From Clostridium pasteurianum BC1 (GTDB taxonomy: Bacteria > Bacillota > Clostridia > Clostridiales > Clostridiaceae), in the NCBI RefSeq assembly GCF_000389635.1, contig NC_021182.1:868001-932000 (forward strand): DNA of 64,000 nt, given 5' to 3'. The notes below the pieces were generated by a model, which saw nothing but the letters and a program-made list of their open reading frames with translations, did not search any database and had not been told where the DNA came from. Position 1 is the first letter of the stretch, and every line of letters begins with the position of its first letter. This document shows positions 26,404 through 34,185 of the stretch, one piece after another. Made by a program: the position numbers and the translations under genes.

Positions 26404-27273
26404 ATGTTTGAAGTAAAGGAATATGAAGATAAGTATAAAATATATGAATTAATTGACACTGAAAGTAATTCATATATAAAAGTATGTCCCGAAAGAGGTG
26501 GCATAATAATAGGCTTTGGTATAAATGATACTGAAATGCTGTACCTGGATAAGGAAACCTTTTATGACTTGAATTCAAATATAAGAGGAGGAATCCCTAT
26601 TTTATTTCCACTTTGCGGACAATTACCTGATGGTAAATATGAGCTGAATGGTTTGGAATATTCAATGAAAAATCATGGACTTGCCAGAATAAATAACTGG
26701 GAAGTTGTAGATAAATCAACAGGGGATAATGCTTCTATAACAATAAAATTTGAAAGTGATAATAATACTAAAAAATCTTACCCTTTTGATTTTGAATTTA
26801 TATTAAAATATTCATTAAAGGGTGGTAAGCTAACTATTTCACATGAATTTAAAAATAAATCAGATAGTACTATGCCTATGTCAATAGGTTATCATCCATA
26901 CTTTGATGTAAAAGATAAAACTAATGTTTATTATGATACAAATGCTACTGAATTATTAGATAGTAATGATATGAAAATTAAACTTTATTCCCGTGAAAAT
27001 ATTGATATATCAGAAAGTGTGGAATCCAAGCTGTTATTGGATCATATAGGGAACTCTTTTTCATTTAATTTAAAAGACCTCAATAGAAAGTTTACTTTTA
27101 CCTATGATCATTATTTTAAATATATGGTTGTATGGTCAGTCATTGGAAAAGATTTTATATGTGTAGAACCATGGTCTGCCCAAAATAGTTCTCTCTATAC
27201 TAAAAAGGATTTGATAAATATTAATCCGAATGAAAAACTGACGATGAATCTTTCTTTAGAGATTGAGATATAA
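26404..27273 (+). CDS. Aldose 1-epimerase-like protein
   Basis: A 289-residue beta-sandwich protein of the galactose mutarotase/glucose-6-phosphate 1-epimerase superfamily. It has GGIPILFPLCGQLPDGKY, the His-bearing KNHGLARINNWEVV, SIGYHPYF with the catalytic His, and VEPWSAQNSS with the Glu base. It would interconvert sugar anomers and fits beside phosphoglucomutase. ATG 26386 is in frame but only two bases behind AGGG; ATG 26404 has AAAGGA nine bases upstream and gives the usual N-terminus, so it is preferred. Confidence 0.83.
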   Translation: MFEVKEYEDKYKIYELIDTESNSYIKVCPERGGIIIGFGINDTEMLYLDKETFYDLNSNIRGGIPILFPLCGQLPDGKYELNGLEYSMKNHGLARINNWEVVDKSTGDNASITIKFESDNNTKKSYPFDFEFILKYSLKGGKLTISHEFKNKSDSTMPMSIGYHPYFDVKDKTNVYYDTNATELLDSNDMKIKLYSRENIDISESVESKLLLDHIGNSFSFNLKDLNRKFTFTYDHYFKYMVVWSVIGKDFICVEPWSAQNSSLYTKKDLININPNEKLTMNLSLEIEI

Positions 27274-27309
27274 GATATAGTATTTTTGATTATTTAATAA
27301 ATGTTGTAC

Positions 27310-27345
27310 AAAGTGGCTATAGGGTTATATAGCCACTTTATTTAA
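27310..27345 (+). terminator. Rho-independent terminator
   Basis: Stem AAAGTGGCTAT (27310-27320) with its complement at 27329-27339 and TTTATTT after it, 36 bases past the epimerase stop. It ends the galU-modulator-kinase-mutase-epimerase unit. Confidence 0.8.
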
Positions 27346-27437
27346 TAGCAAATTTGGTCAAGTCTACAAAAAAATTAAGAAATGTCTTATCTATAATATA
27401 AGAGTATGTATGATTTTAGAATAAAAAATATATTGTT

Positions 27438-27555
27438 AGGAGGTTATATATGTATCCCTAATATATTTGTTAAAAAAGGTGAAGTCTATTTTGCAAAAAG
27501 TGGATTAGTTCATGCTATAGGGCAAGGTGTAATAATAGCTGAAATTCAACAAAAC
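27438..27555 (+). pseudogene. manA start and later fragment joined out of frame
   Basis: AGGAGGT is followed by ATG-TAT-CCC at 27450, reading Met-Tyr-Pro as many Firmicute ManA proteins begin, and then a stop. Out of frame with it follows IFVKKGEVYFAKSGLVHAIG and QGVIIAEIQQNS, the zinc/active-site region of mannose-6-phosphate isomerase (xGxhHAIGxGhxhxEIQQxS). Most of the gene between these parts is deleted. KKGEVYF is also the last segment of the fragment at 18088-18420. Confidence 0.75.
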
Positions 27556-27580
27556 AGTAGCGCACGGAAGCTATATATAA

Positions 27581-27800
27581 CTAATTCCTCCAAATATGCC
27601 ACATTGCATTATTTGTGCCTCTTGCAAATACGTCAGTTCTGTTTGGTACCCAGGACACAGCTACAGGAGCCGAGGTTAATGTTCCGCCAAGACTTTTCCG
27701 GCCACTCCATCTGGAACCATTCCACCATTTGTGCCAAAGGGCATTATCAATGCTGCGTACAAAAGTATCAATGAAAACCTCCTTGCATTTTGTTGCTTTT
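27581..27800 (-). pseudogene. PLL/DUF346-type beta-propeller lectin fragment
   Basis: The minus strand reads [40 protein letters not shown] and [20 protein letters not shown] before TAG at 27581-27583. The pattern [25 protein letters not shown] is the repeat of PLL-like fucose/galactose-binding propellers. Only about one and a half repeats remain of a normally much longer protein, with no start. It has higher GC than the surroundings. Confidence 0.7.
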
Positions 27801-27931
27801 TTATGAATATGATCAATTACATTCTATGGTTAATTTTGAATTATGCTACAAAAATATTTGGGGCTGCAACGGAAATAGTCTATATGGAAAGATTAAGTAA
27901 CAGCAAAAAATATACAATTAATTATTATAAA

Positions 27932-28063
27932 AATGTAAAAAATGATAAAAAACAGGCATATATTAACTAATCTTTTTAAATCTATGTTATAATTATATTA
28001 AAATACTTATTAAATTGTAGAAATATGGTGTATCTTTTCATCGATTTTGTGGAGGAACAAATT
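27932..28063 (+). promoter_or_regulatory. Promoter, family copy 3, for the ABC transporter pair
   Basis: ATGTAAAAAATGATAAAAAA and the extended -10 TGTTATAAT (TATAAT 27988-27993) followed by TATATTAAAAT repeat the rfbA promoter block. A GGAGG ribosome binding site before ATG 28064 completes the leader. Confidence 0.55.
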
Positions 28064-29218
28064 ATGCTAACGTCTTTGAAAATAGCTATAAGGTTTCTGA
28101 GAAGCAGCAAAATACAAACTTTTATTATAATTTTTGGTATTGCTATAGGAATATCAGTACAGATTTTTGTAGGTTTACTGAGTCAGGGTCTTGAGAAAAG
28201 CCTTTTAAGTAAAGTTATAGGTAGTATGGTTCATATCAGTGTAACTTCAAATAAAGATGGTATAGAGTCATGGCAGACTATAGAAAATGAAATAAAAAAG
28301 ATAAGTAATGAGATAACTACAGTGGCCCCGGGAGTTCAGTATAATGCTCTTATAGAGCTTGGTAGAAAAAAAGAAAATATACAAGTAAGAGGTTTTTTTC
28401 CTAAGGATGCTGATGAGTTATATAACATGAAAGATAAAGTTTATGAAGGAAAGATGATTGATAAAGATGGAGAAGCTCTTATTGGTAAAGATTTAAAGGA
28501 TAAATTGAGGATAAATATAGGGGACAAAATAAATATAGTAAATTTTGATGGAAAAAAGACGCAGCTTACTGTAGTGGGGTTTTATGATTTAGGGGCAGTT
28601 AAAATAAACAGTGCTTGGATTATAACTAATTTAAAAACTGCACAAGATTTATCTGAACTTGGAGATGAAATTACCTTTATGGAGATTTCTGTTAAAGATC
28701 CTTATAATGCAGATGTTATTCAAAATAAAATGCAAAGTTTCTTTAAGGATAAAGATTTAAATATTAAAAATTGGAAAGAAGAAAATGAACTTATAGCAAG
28801 TGCAATAATTGGGCAGAGAATATGTTCTATTATAATTCAGTTCTTTGTACTTCTTGCTGCTGCTTTAAGCATAATAAGCATACTTAATATAAGTGTAGTA
28901 CAAAAATATAAACAAATTGGTATTCTTAAGGCTATGGGAATAAAGGATGATTCTGCAGCTCTTGTATTTATATTACAAGCCTTTATCCTGGGAGTAATAG
29001 GAACTGCTGTTGGTATTTTTTTCACGCTGCTGTATATAAAAGGATTTAATAAGTACATAATTACTTCTGATGGAAAGCCTATTGTAGATATAATTATAAG
29101 TATTAGATTTATTGGTGTCTCTTCTTTAATTGCCGTGGCGTCATCTACTTTAGCGGCAATCCTCCCAGCTTTAAAGTCCTTTAAATTAAATCCAGTGGAG
29201 GTAATAAAGAATGGGTAA
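28064..29218 (+). CDS. ABC transporter permease, FtsX/LolC-like
   Basis: A 384-residue type VII-style ABC permease. It has one N-terminal helix (LKIAIRFLRSSKIQTFIIIF), a large extracytoplasmic MacB-type domain (about 45-255), and three C-terminal helices with the FtsX signature (SIISILNISVVQKYKQIGIL then KAMGIKDDSAALVFILQ). Such pairs are mechanotransmission pumps that extract lipids, lipoproteins or peptides from the membrane rather than channels. ATG 28025 is in frame, but ATG 28064 has the GGAGG ribosome binding site. Its last codons overlap the ATPase gene by eight bases. Confidence 0.88.
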   Translation: MLTSLKIAIRFLRSSKIQTFIIIFGIAIGISVQIFVGLLSQGLEKSLLSKVIGSMVHISVTSNKDGIESWQTIENEIKKISNEITTVAPGVQYNALIELGRKKENIQVRGFFPKDADELYNMKDKVYEGKMIDKDGEALIGKDLKDKLRINIGDKINIVNFDGKKTQLTVVGFYDLGAVKINSAWIITNLKTAQDLSELGDEITFMEISVKDPYNADVIQNKMQSFFKDKDLNIKNWKEENELIASAIIGQRICSIIIQFFVLLAAALSIISILNISVVQKYKQIGILKAMGIKDDSAALVFILQAFILGVIGTAVGIFFTLLYIKGFNKYIITSDGKPIVDIIISIRFIGVSSLIAVASSTLAAILPALKSFKLNPVEVIKNG

Positions 29219-29885
29219 TATTATAGAACTTAAAGATATAAATAAAGTACAGGGCAAAAGGATTAAAACTAAGATTCTGCATAATGTTAATTTATCTATT
29301 GAGGAAGGATCCTTTAATTCAATTGTAGGGGCTTCAGGCAGTGGTAAAAGTACTCTCTTAAATATAATGGGAACATTAGACAAACCTACTACTGGACAAG
29401 TTTATATTGAGAATAAAAGAATTGATAAAATGAGTAGAAGGGCTTTGGCAGCTCTTAGAAATAGAAAGATAGGTTTTATCTTTCAGTTTCATTATCTTTT
29501 GCCAGAGTTTAATACCATGGAGAATGTCATTATGCCCCGTGCAATAAACAGACTTTTTTATGGAAGACAAACTCGTGAAAGGGCAGAGATGCTTTTGGAT
29601 TTAGTTGGACTTTCTTCAGTTAAAGAGAATAAAGTTTATGATTTATCTGGGGGACAGCAGCAAAGAGTTGCCATTGCAAGGGCCCTTATGAATAATACTA
29701 AAATAATACTTGCAGATGAACCTACAGGTAATTTGGATTCTAATTCAGCAGAGAATATATATAATGTATTTAGGGATATAAATAAGAACTTTAAGACAAC
29801 TTTTGTTATAATAACTCATGACGAGAGAATAGCTAAAAAAGCAGATAGAAGAATTAATATAAAAGACGGAGTAGTTACAGGGTGA
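29211..29885 (+). CDS. ABC transporter ATPase, LolD/MacB-like
   Basis: A 224-residue ATPase: Walker A GASGSGKST (about 41-49), Q-loop FQFHYLLPEF, signature LSGGQQQRVAIARA, Walker B IILADEPTGNLDS and H-loop ITHDERIA. It pairs with the overlapping permease. The absence of a lipoprotein or adaptor gene leaves the substrate open. The location inside the polysaccharide locus, next to two secreted orphan proteins on the other strand, is the only hint. Confidence 0.93.
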   Translation: MGNIIELKDINKVQGKRIKTKILHNVNLSIEEGSFNSIVGASGSGKSTLLNIMGTLDKPTTGQVYIENKRIDKMSRRALAALRNRKIGFIFQFHYLLPEFNTMENVIMPRAINRLFYGRQTRERAEMLLDLVGLSSVKENKVYDLSGGQQQRVAIARALMNNTKIILADEPTGNLDSNSAENIYNVFRDINKNFKTTFVIITHDERIAKKADRRINIKDGVVTG

Positions 29886-29897
29886 TAGGCAGTGAAA

Positions 29898-29932
29898 GAA
29901 AGGAATTCCATTGGGAATTCCTTTCCTATTTT
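29898..29932 (+). terminator. Terminator after the ABC pair
   Basis: GAAAGGAATTCC (29898-29909) and its complement (29914-29925), then CTATTTTT. A near copy (GAAAGGAATTC arms at 30723-30733 and 30740-30750) lies between the two secreted-protein genes, part of a duplicated unit. Confidence 0.75.
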
Positions 29933-30076
29933 TGCTGGGAGTTTTATTACTTGAGGTTGAATAAGTAAAAACTCTCTTTAAAATCTAGTTATTAAGTATT
30001 ACTTCTGCTAAGTATTATATGTTAATCATTTTTATAGTCGTGGAATTAGAGGTTAGTCATTTTCATTGCTGTGATT

Positions 30077-30670
30077 TTATTTGCCATGGTTTTGCTTGTC
30101 TTTATCTTGTTTGTCTTTATTTTGCTTGTCCTTATTTTGCTTGTCATTAATTTTTTTACTAGATACTATAACGTCTATTACAGAACCAGTTGTACTGTCT
30201 TTAACTACATATGAGCCATCAGCACTTCTTGTAACTGTTAATCCTAGTGCAGCAGCAGCATGTCTAACATCGTTTCTGATTACAGTTTTATCAGCTTCAC
30301 TTAATTTTTGGTAATCAGCTACAGTTGTAACACCTGGATACTTAGAACGAACATCGGTAATGTCACTTATAACAGTTTGTAAGTCGCTTGCTGATAATGA
30401 CGGATGATGTGCTAAATATTTAGCAGCTACAGAAACGAATGCATCAAATTTTGAATGAGTCAATGCAGTTATAACATCATTTCTTTTTGTAAAAAGAACA
30501 GAAATGGTCTTACTAGCATTAGTTAATTCAACGAAGGTAGTAACGGCTTTACTAACAATACCTAAATCAGCGGCAGTAGCATTTTTTGGTGCAGCAAAAG
30601 CAGTAATGCCTGTACCAAGAGTTAGTGACGCAGCTACAAAAAGGCTGATAAGTTTTTTTCTTAGTTTCAT
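30077..30670 (-). CDS. Secreted protein of unknown family with KQNKDKQ tail
   Basis: A 197-residue protein with a clear signal peptide (KKLISLFVAASLTLGTGITA, cleavage likely after AFA). The mature part is small and alanine/threonine-rich: VITALTHSKFDAFVSVAAKY, VISDITDVRSKYPGVTTVAD, KLSEADKTVIRNDVRHAAAA, LGLTVTRSADGSYVVKDSTT. It ends with a charged run of KQNKDKQ-type repeats. ATG 30670 follows GGAAGTGA and is preferred over GTG 30679. I do not recognise the family. It is clearly paralogous to the next gene, which lacks the tail. The charged tail could bind the wall or an anionic polymer (inference). Confidence 0.8.
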   Translation of the reverse strand: MKLRKKLISLFVAASLTLGTGITAFAAPKNATAADLGIVSKAVTTFVELTNASKTISVLFTKRNDVITALTHSKFDAFVSVAAKYLAHHPSLSASDLQTVISDITDVRSKYPGVTTVADYQKLSEADKTVIRNDVRHAAAALGLTVTRSADGSYVVKDSTTGSVIDVIVSSKKINDKQNKDKQNKDKQDKDKQNHGK

Positions 30671-30722
30671 TAAATTCACTTCCTTACAAATAATATGAAT
30701 AATTTAATTTAACATATGGGAA

Positions 30723-30750
30723 GAAAGGAATTCTAATTGGAATTCCTTTC
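30723..30750. repeat. Duplicate of the 29898 hairpin
   Basis: Arms GAAAGGAATTC and GAATTCCTTTC around a 6-base centre, followed by DNA resembling the stretch after 29925 (a Gly-Ser-like TGGGAG-CTTTATTACTT motif). It shows that the secreted-protein gene and its flank were duplicated as one unit. Confidence 0.6.
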
Positions 30751-30914
30751 CTATTTGTGCTTGGGAGCTTTATTACTTAAGGTTGTACTATTTATAACCA
30801 TAAGCAAAAAACTCCCTTTAAAATCTAGTCGTTAAGTATTAGTTGCTAGTCACTTTGATGGTCGGAGTAGTATATGTCAGTTATTTTTGTTGTTGGGATC
30901 TTTTTTTATTGTCG

Positions 30915-31388
30915 TTATTTTGTTATTGTGTCTATTACAGAACCAGTGGAACTGTCTGTAACTACGTATGAGCCATCAGCACTTCTTGTAACTGTTAATC
31001 CAACTGCTGCAGCAGCATCACTAACATCGTTTCTGATTACAGTTTTATCAGCTTCACTTAAGCTTTTGTAATCAGCTACACTAGTAACACTTGGATACTT
31101 AGAATGAACATCTTTAATGTCATTTATAACAGTTTGTAAACTGTCTGCTGATAATGACTTATTATGTGCTAAATAAGTAGCAGCAAAATGAACATATGCT
31201 TGAAAATCTGCATGAGTTAATGTAGTAATAACATCACTTCCTTTTGTAACAAAGGCAGTAACAGTTTTACTAGCATTATTTACTTTAGTACCAACAACAC
31301 TATTTGGCGCAGCAAAAGCAGTAACGCTTGTACCAACAATTAATGATGCAGCTACTAAAAGGCCGATAAGTTTTTTTCTTAGTTTCAT
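30915..31388 (-). CDS. Secreted protein of unknown family, paralogue without tail
   Basis: A 157-residue paralogue of the 30077-30670 product. Signal peptide KKLIGLLVAASLIVGTSVTA then AFAAP; the mature region repeats the same pattern (VITTLTHADFQAYVHFAATY, VINDIKDVHSKYPSVTSVAD, SLSEADKTVIRNDVSDAAAA, VGLTVTRSADGSYVVTDSST) and stops shortly after GSVIDTITK. GTG at 31397 is inside the AGGAGGTGA ribosome binding site, so ATG 31388 is chosen. It has a stronger ribosome binding site than its partner. No cysteine, sortase or lipobox motif is visible. Function is unknown. Confidence 0.8.
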   Translation of the reverse strand: MKLRKKLIGLLVAASLIVGTSVTAFAAPNSVVGTKVNNASKTVTAFVTKGSDVITTLTHADFQAYVHFAATYLAHNKSLSADSLQTVINDIKDVHSKYPSVTSVADYKSLSEADKTVIRNDVSDAAAAVGLTVTRSADGSYVVTDSSTGSVIDTITK

Positions 31389-31906
31389 TAAATTCACCTC
31401 CTTTCAAAGAAACGTGGGGAATTTACACAGATTTAACAAAATAAAAATATTTTTTTAATTATTTCTATAATCTAGTTTAACATCTAATTAAACATGATGC
31501 AATATAAACTTTGGTATAATGTGGATTTTTTTAGATAATTTTAGGCGAGAATGATGATTTTAGCAGGTTACCATGAAGTTGATTTCTTGAGGATATTTTA
31601 TAAATAAATTTAACTTTTATAATGTATATGATGAAATATTAATTTATCTTGGTAGTTATAGAACATTTTCCAAGTAAGGAATATGGTGTCAGTCACTGCT
31701 ATAAAAACATATTGGAAAGTATCATAAAATACTATATAATAAAAGATACGCAATTATGTCAATAAAAGCAAAATAAAAACATATTTGGTATAATAAGAGT
31801 GTATTAAATACAGTTCAAACAATTGGTAAATAAAAATTATAGAAAATTAGTAAAAAAAATTGTATAATTTATAATATACAATTTATGAAAAATCGGAGGT
31901 TAATTT
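31389..31906 (+). other. Divergent promoter region before modulator 2
   Basis: About 500 bases with no gene. It must hold promoters for the minus-strand secreted protein and the plus-strand modulator operon. On the plus strand an extended -10 TGGTATAAT (TATAAT 31789-31794) is visible, and a palindrome at 31857-31884 follows. Confidence 0.5.
31857..31884 (+). promoter_or_regulatory. Palindromic operator candidate before modulator 2
   Basis: AAATTGTATA (31857-31866) and TATACAATTT (31875-31884) form perfect 10-base arms around 8 bases, between the promoter and the ribosome binding site at about 31896. Position suggests a repressor site or an mRNA hairpin. The first modulator gene has no such element. 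Confidence 0.45.
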
Positions 31907-32590
31907 ATGAATGACGAAAATACTATAGACTTAAGTCAATTTGTTTATGTATTAAACAAGAGAAAGTACATAATAATTGCAATTACTTTAGTGGCAGTTA
32001 TTATAGCAGGAATATTCAGTTATTTTGTAGCGTCTCCAGTATATCAATCACAGGTTACTACAATAGTGGGAAAGAAAAATGATACTGGCAATTCAACTGT
32101 TCAATACAATGATGTTATGATGTATCAAAATTTAACAAAGACCTATGCTTCTATTGCCACTTCACAGTTAATTCAAGGAAAGGCAGCAGAAAAGCTTGGT
32201 AATGGTATGACTGCTGATAAATTAAGCAAGCTAATTACGGTTACTCCTGAAACTGGTACTCAGATATTGGATATAACTGCTCAGGGTGGCACAGCTAAGG
32301 AAGCTTTAGATAGAGTTACAGCTGTTTCAGAAGCCTTTGTAGAGAATTCACCAAGTGTATACAATGCCGGTGAAGTAAAGATTATGGATAAGGGTGAACT
32401 TTCAAAGAGCCCTGTTAAACCTAATAAGAAGATGAATATTGCCATTGCATTTTTCTTGGGACTTATGGTTTCTGTGGGTATATCATTTTTATTAGAATAT
32501 ATGGACAGCACATTAAAGACATCTGAAGATGTTAAAAGATATCTTGATTTACCAGTGCTGGGAACTATCCCTATGCATGAGGATATGTAA
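31907..32590 (+). CDS. Chain-length modulator of a tyrosine kinase (Wzz/CpsC type), copy 2
   Basis: A 227-residue paralogue of the 23164 product with the same layout: DLSQFVYVLNKRKYIIIAIT and a first helix, an extracytoplasmic Wzz loop (VASPVYQSQVTTIVGKKND), the Pro-containing SPVKPNKK, a second helix, and DSTLKTSEDVKRYLDLPVLG. Most differences lie in the outer loop, for example KLITVTPE in place of GSITVTPE. CGGAGGT precedes the ATG. It heads a three-gene unit with a kinase and a PHP phosphatase and ends at the 34138 terminator. Confidence 0.92.
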   Translation: MNDENTIDLSQFVYVLNKRKYIIIAITLVAVIIAGIFSYFVASPVYQSQVTTIVGKKNDTGNSTVQYNDVMMYQNLTKTYASIATSQLIQGKAAEKLGNGMTADKLSKLITVTPETGTQILDITAQGGTAKEALDRVTAVSEAFVENSPSVYNAGEVKIMDKGELSKSPVKPNKKMNIAIAFFLGLMVSVGISFLLEYMDSTLKTSEDVKRYLDLPVLGTIPMHEDM

Positions 32591-32671
32591 GATAAGCTTA
32601 AAAAGTCAATAAATTATGAAAATATTGATTTAATGTTAAAAATGATATGACAATTACGAGGGGGAAAAGTA

Positions 32672-33364
32672 ATGTTAATAGTTAAGGATAATCCTAAGTC
32701 ACCTATATCAGAGGCATACAGAACACTTAGAACTAATATACAGTTTTCAAGTTTTGATAATAAATTGGATACGATTTTGGTTACCAGCTCAGGGCCTAAT
32801 GAAGGAAAGACAGTTACTTCTTCTAATTTAGCCCTTTCTATGGCTGAGATTGGTAAAAAGGTTCTTTTAATAGATTGTGATCTTAGAAAACCTTCAATAC
32901 ATAAAAAATTTAATCTTTCTAACAATAAGGGGCTTTCAAATCTTCTAATTGGTCAGCTTAAATTTGATGAAGTAGCTCAAAAATATAATGATAATATGTG
33001 TATTTTAACTTCAGGAACAGTACCACCTAATCCTTCAGAGATGCTTGGATCAAAAAAGATGGGGCAATTCTTAGATGAAGCAAAGAAAATTTTTGATTTT
33101 ATAATATTAGATACACCTCCAGTGGTAGCTGTCACAGATGCTCAACTTCTTTCTACTATGGTAGGGGGGGTACTTTTAGTAGTTGCCGCAGGACAAGCTG
33201 AAATATCAGCAGTTGAGAAAGCTAAGGAATTATTAAATAATGTTAAAGCTAATATTGTTGGGGTTGTACTCAATAAGTCAGAAGTTACTGGTGGCAAGAA
33301 ATACGGTTATTATTACTATTACTATGGAGAAGGAAAAAGTAAAAAGGGAAAGAAGGAAGAATAA
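32672..33364 (+). CDS. Capsular tyrosine kinase (BY-kinase), copy 2
   Basis: A 230-residue BY-kinase: EAYRTLRTNIQFS, Walker A GPNEGKT, A' LLIDCDLRKPSIH, Walker B FIILDTPP and a Tyr-rich tail YGYYYYYYGEGK. Residues 1-30 and the DNA leading to it are nearly the same as copy 1; the rest has diverged more at silent sites. Its stop overlaps the start of the phosphatase gene (TAATGA), so the writer and eraser of tyrosine phosphate are translated together. Confidence 0.94.
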   Translation: MLIVKDNPKSPISEAYRTLRTNIQFSSFDNKLDTILVTSSGPNEGKTVTSSNLALSMAEIGKKVLLIDCDLRKPSIHKKFNLSNNKGLSNLLIGQLKFDEVAQKYNDNMCILTSGTVPPNPSEMLGSKKMGQFLDEAKKIFDFIILDTPPVVAVTDAQLLSTMVGGVLLVVAAGQAEISAVEKAKELLNNVKANIVGVVLNKSEVTGGKKYGYYYYYYGEGKSKKGKKEE

Positions 33365-34134
33365 TGATAGACATCCATTGTCATGTACTGCCGGGTATTG
33401 ACGATGGTTCTGAGGATTTAGATATGAGCCTTGAAATGCTTGGCATTGCAGAAGAAAATAATACTACAAAGATTATAGCTACTCCTCACTATTATAGGGG
33501 AAGCTATGAAAATGAATTTAAAGATGTGTTGGGTTATGTAGAAAATTTAAATGCTGAGATTAAGTCCAGAGGAATAAATATTGACGTATTTCCCGGGCAA
33601 GAAGTTTTTGTAGACAAGTATACCTTAGATGCCTATAAACAGGGAAGTATACATTGCTTAAATGCTTCAAAATATATGCTCATTGAGTTCCCTATGGATA
33701 TACTTCCTGATGATGCTATAGATATTATTTATGAGTTAAAACTTTTGCGAGTAAGACCTATAGTTGCCCATCCTGAAAGATATCTCTATATTAATGGTAA
33801 TCTAATGAATATAAATAAGTTTGTAGAAGAAGGTTGTTTATTTCAGCTGAATACCTCTAGTATAATGGGACTCCTTGGAAGCAGAGTAAAGGAAGCAGCT
33901 TTTGCTCTTATGGATAATGGTCTTTGTCATTTCATTGCTTCTGATGCTCATTCTACGGGAAAGCGATGTCCAAATCTGGGACTAGTTATGAAAGATATAA
34001 GGAAAGAATACAGAGAGGTTTATGACTCTGTTCAAAGGAATGCACAGTGCATTTTAAAAAATGAAGAAATAGATGTTACAATAAAAAAGATAGAAAAGAA
34101 GAAGGGGTTGTTTTCTTTCTTTTTTAAGAAATAG
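33364..34134 (+). CDS. PHP-family protein-tyrosine phosphatase (CpsB/YwqE type)
   Basis: A 256-residue manganese-dependent phosphatase that removes phosphate from BY-kinase tyrosines. PHP metal ligands are visible in IDIHCHVLPGIDDGSED (His4, His6), ATPHYYRG, PGQEVFVDKYTL, VAHPERYLYING and ASDAHSTGKRCPNLG. Length is standard for CpsB. It is the only such phosphatase in the window, so it probably serves both kinases. A strong terminator follows four bases after the stop. Confidence 0.95.
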   Translation: MIDIHCHVLPGIDDGSEDLDMSLEMLGIAEENNTTKIIATPHYYRGSYENEFKDVLGYVENLNAEIKSRGINIDVFPGQEVFVDKYTLDAYKQGSIHCLNASKYMLIEFPMDILPDDAIDIIYELKLLRVRPIVAHPERYLYINGNLMNINKFVEEGCLFQLNTSSIMGLLGSRVKEAAFALMDNGLCHFIASDAHSTGKRCPNLGLVMKDIRKEYREVYDSVQRNAQCILKNEEIDVTIKKIEKKKGLFSFFFKK

Positions 34135-34137
34135 TGT

Positions 34138-34185
34138 AAAAGGCTATATTTTTAGAAAGTTATTTCTAAAAATATAGCCTTTTTT
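34138..34185 (+). terminator. Strong rho-independent terminator
   Basis: A perfect 21-base stem (34138-34158 with 34163-34183), loop GTTA and a T-run. It ends the modulator-kinase-phosphatase unit. Confidence 0.9.

Larger units (their letters stand above)
27340..28063. other. Patchwork gap with two gene remnants and a promoter
   Basis: No intact gene is present. It contains an old promoter and ribosome binding site, a manA remnant (27450-27555), a lectin-like remnant on the minus strand (27581-27800) and the third copy of the rfbA-type promoter (27932-28020). Open frames crossing the joints are chimeric and unlikely to be real genes. Confidence 0.6.

Noticed and set aside
27406-27970. Three overlapping plus-strand open frames that could be called small genes
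   Set aside because: They cross the joints between the manA remnant, the reversed lectin fragment and the promoter block, so they are chance frames over rearranged DNA.
30081-31071. Plus-strand frames rich in Cys, Leu and Ser opposite the secreted-protein genes
   Set aside because: They are antisense shadows of the two minus-strand genes, which have signal peptides, ribosome binding sites and paralogy.
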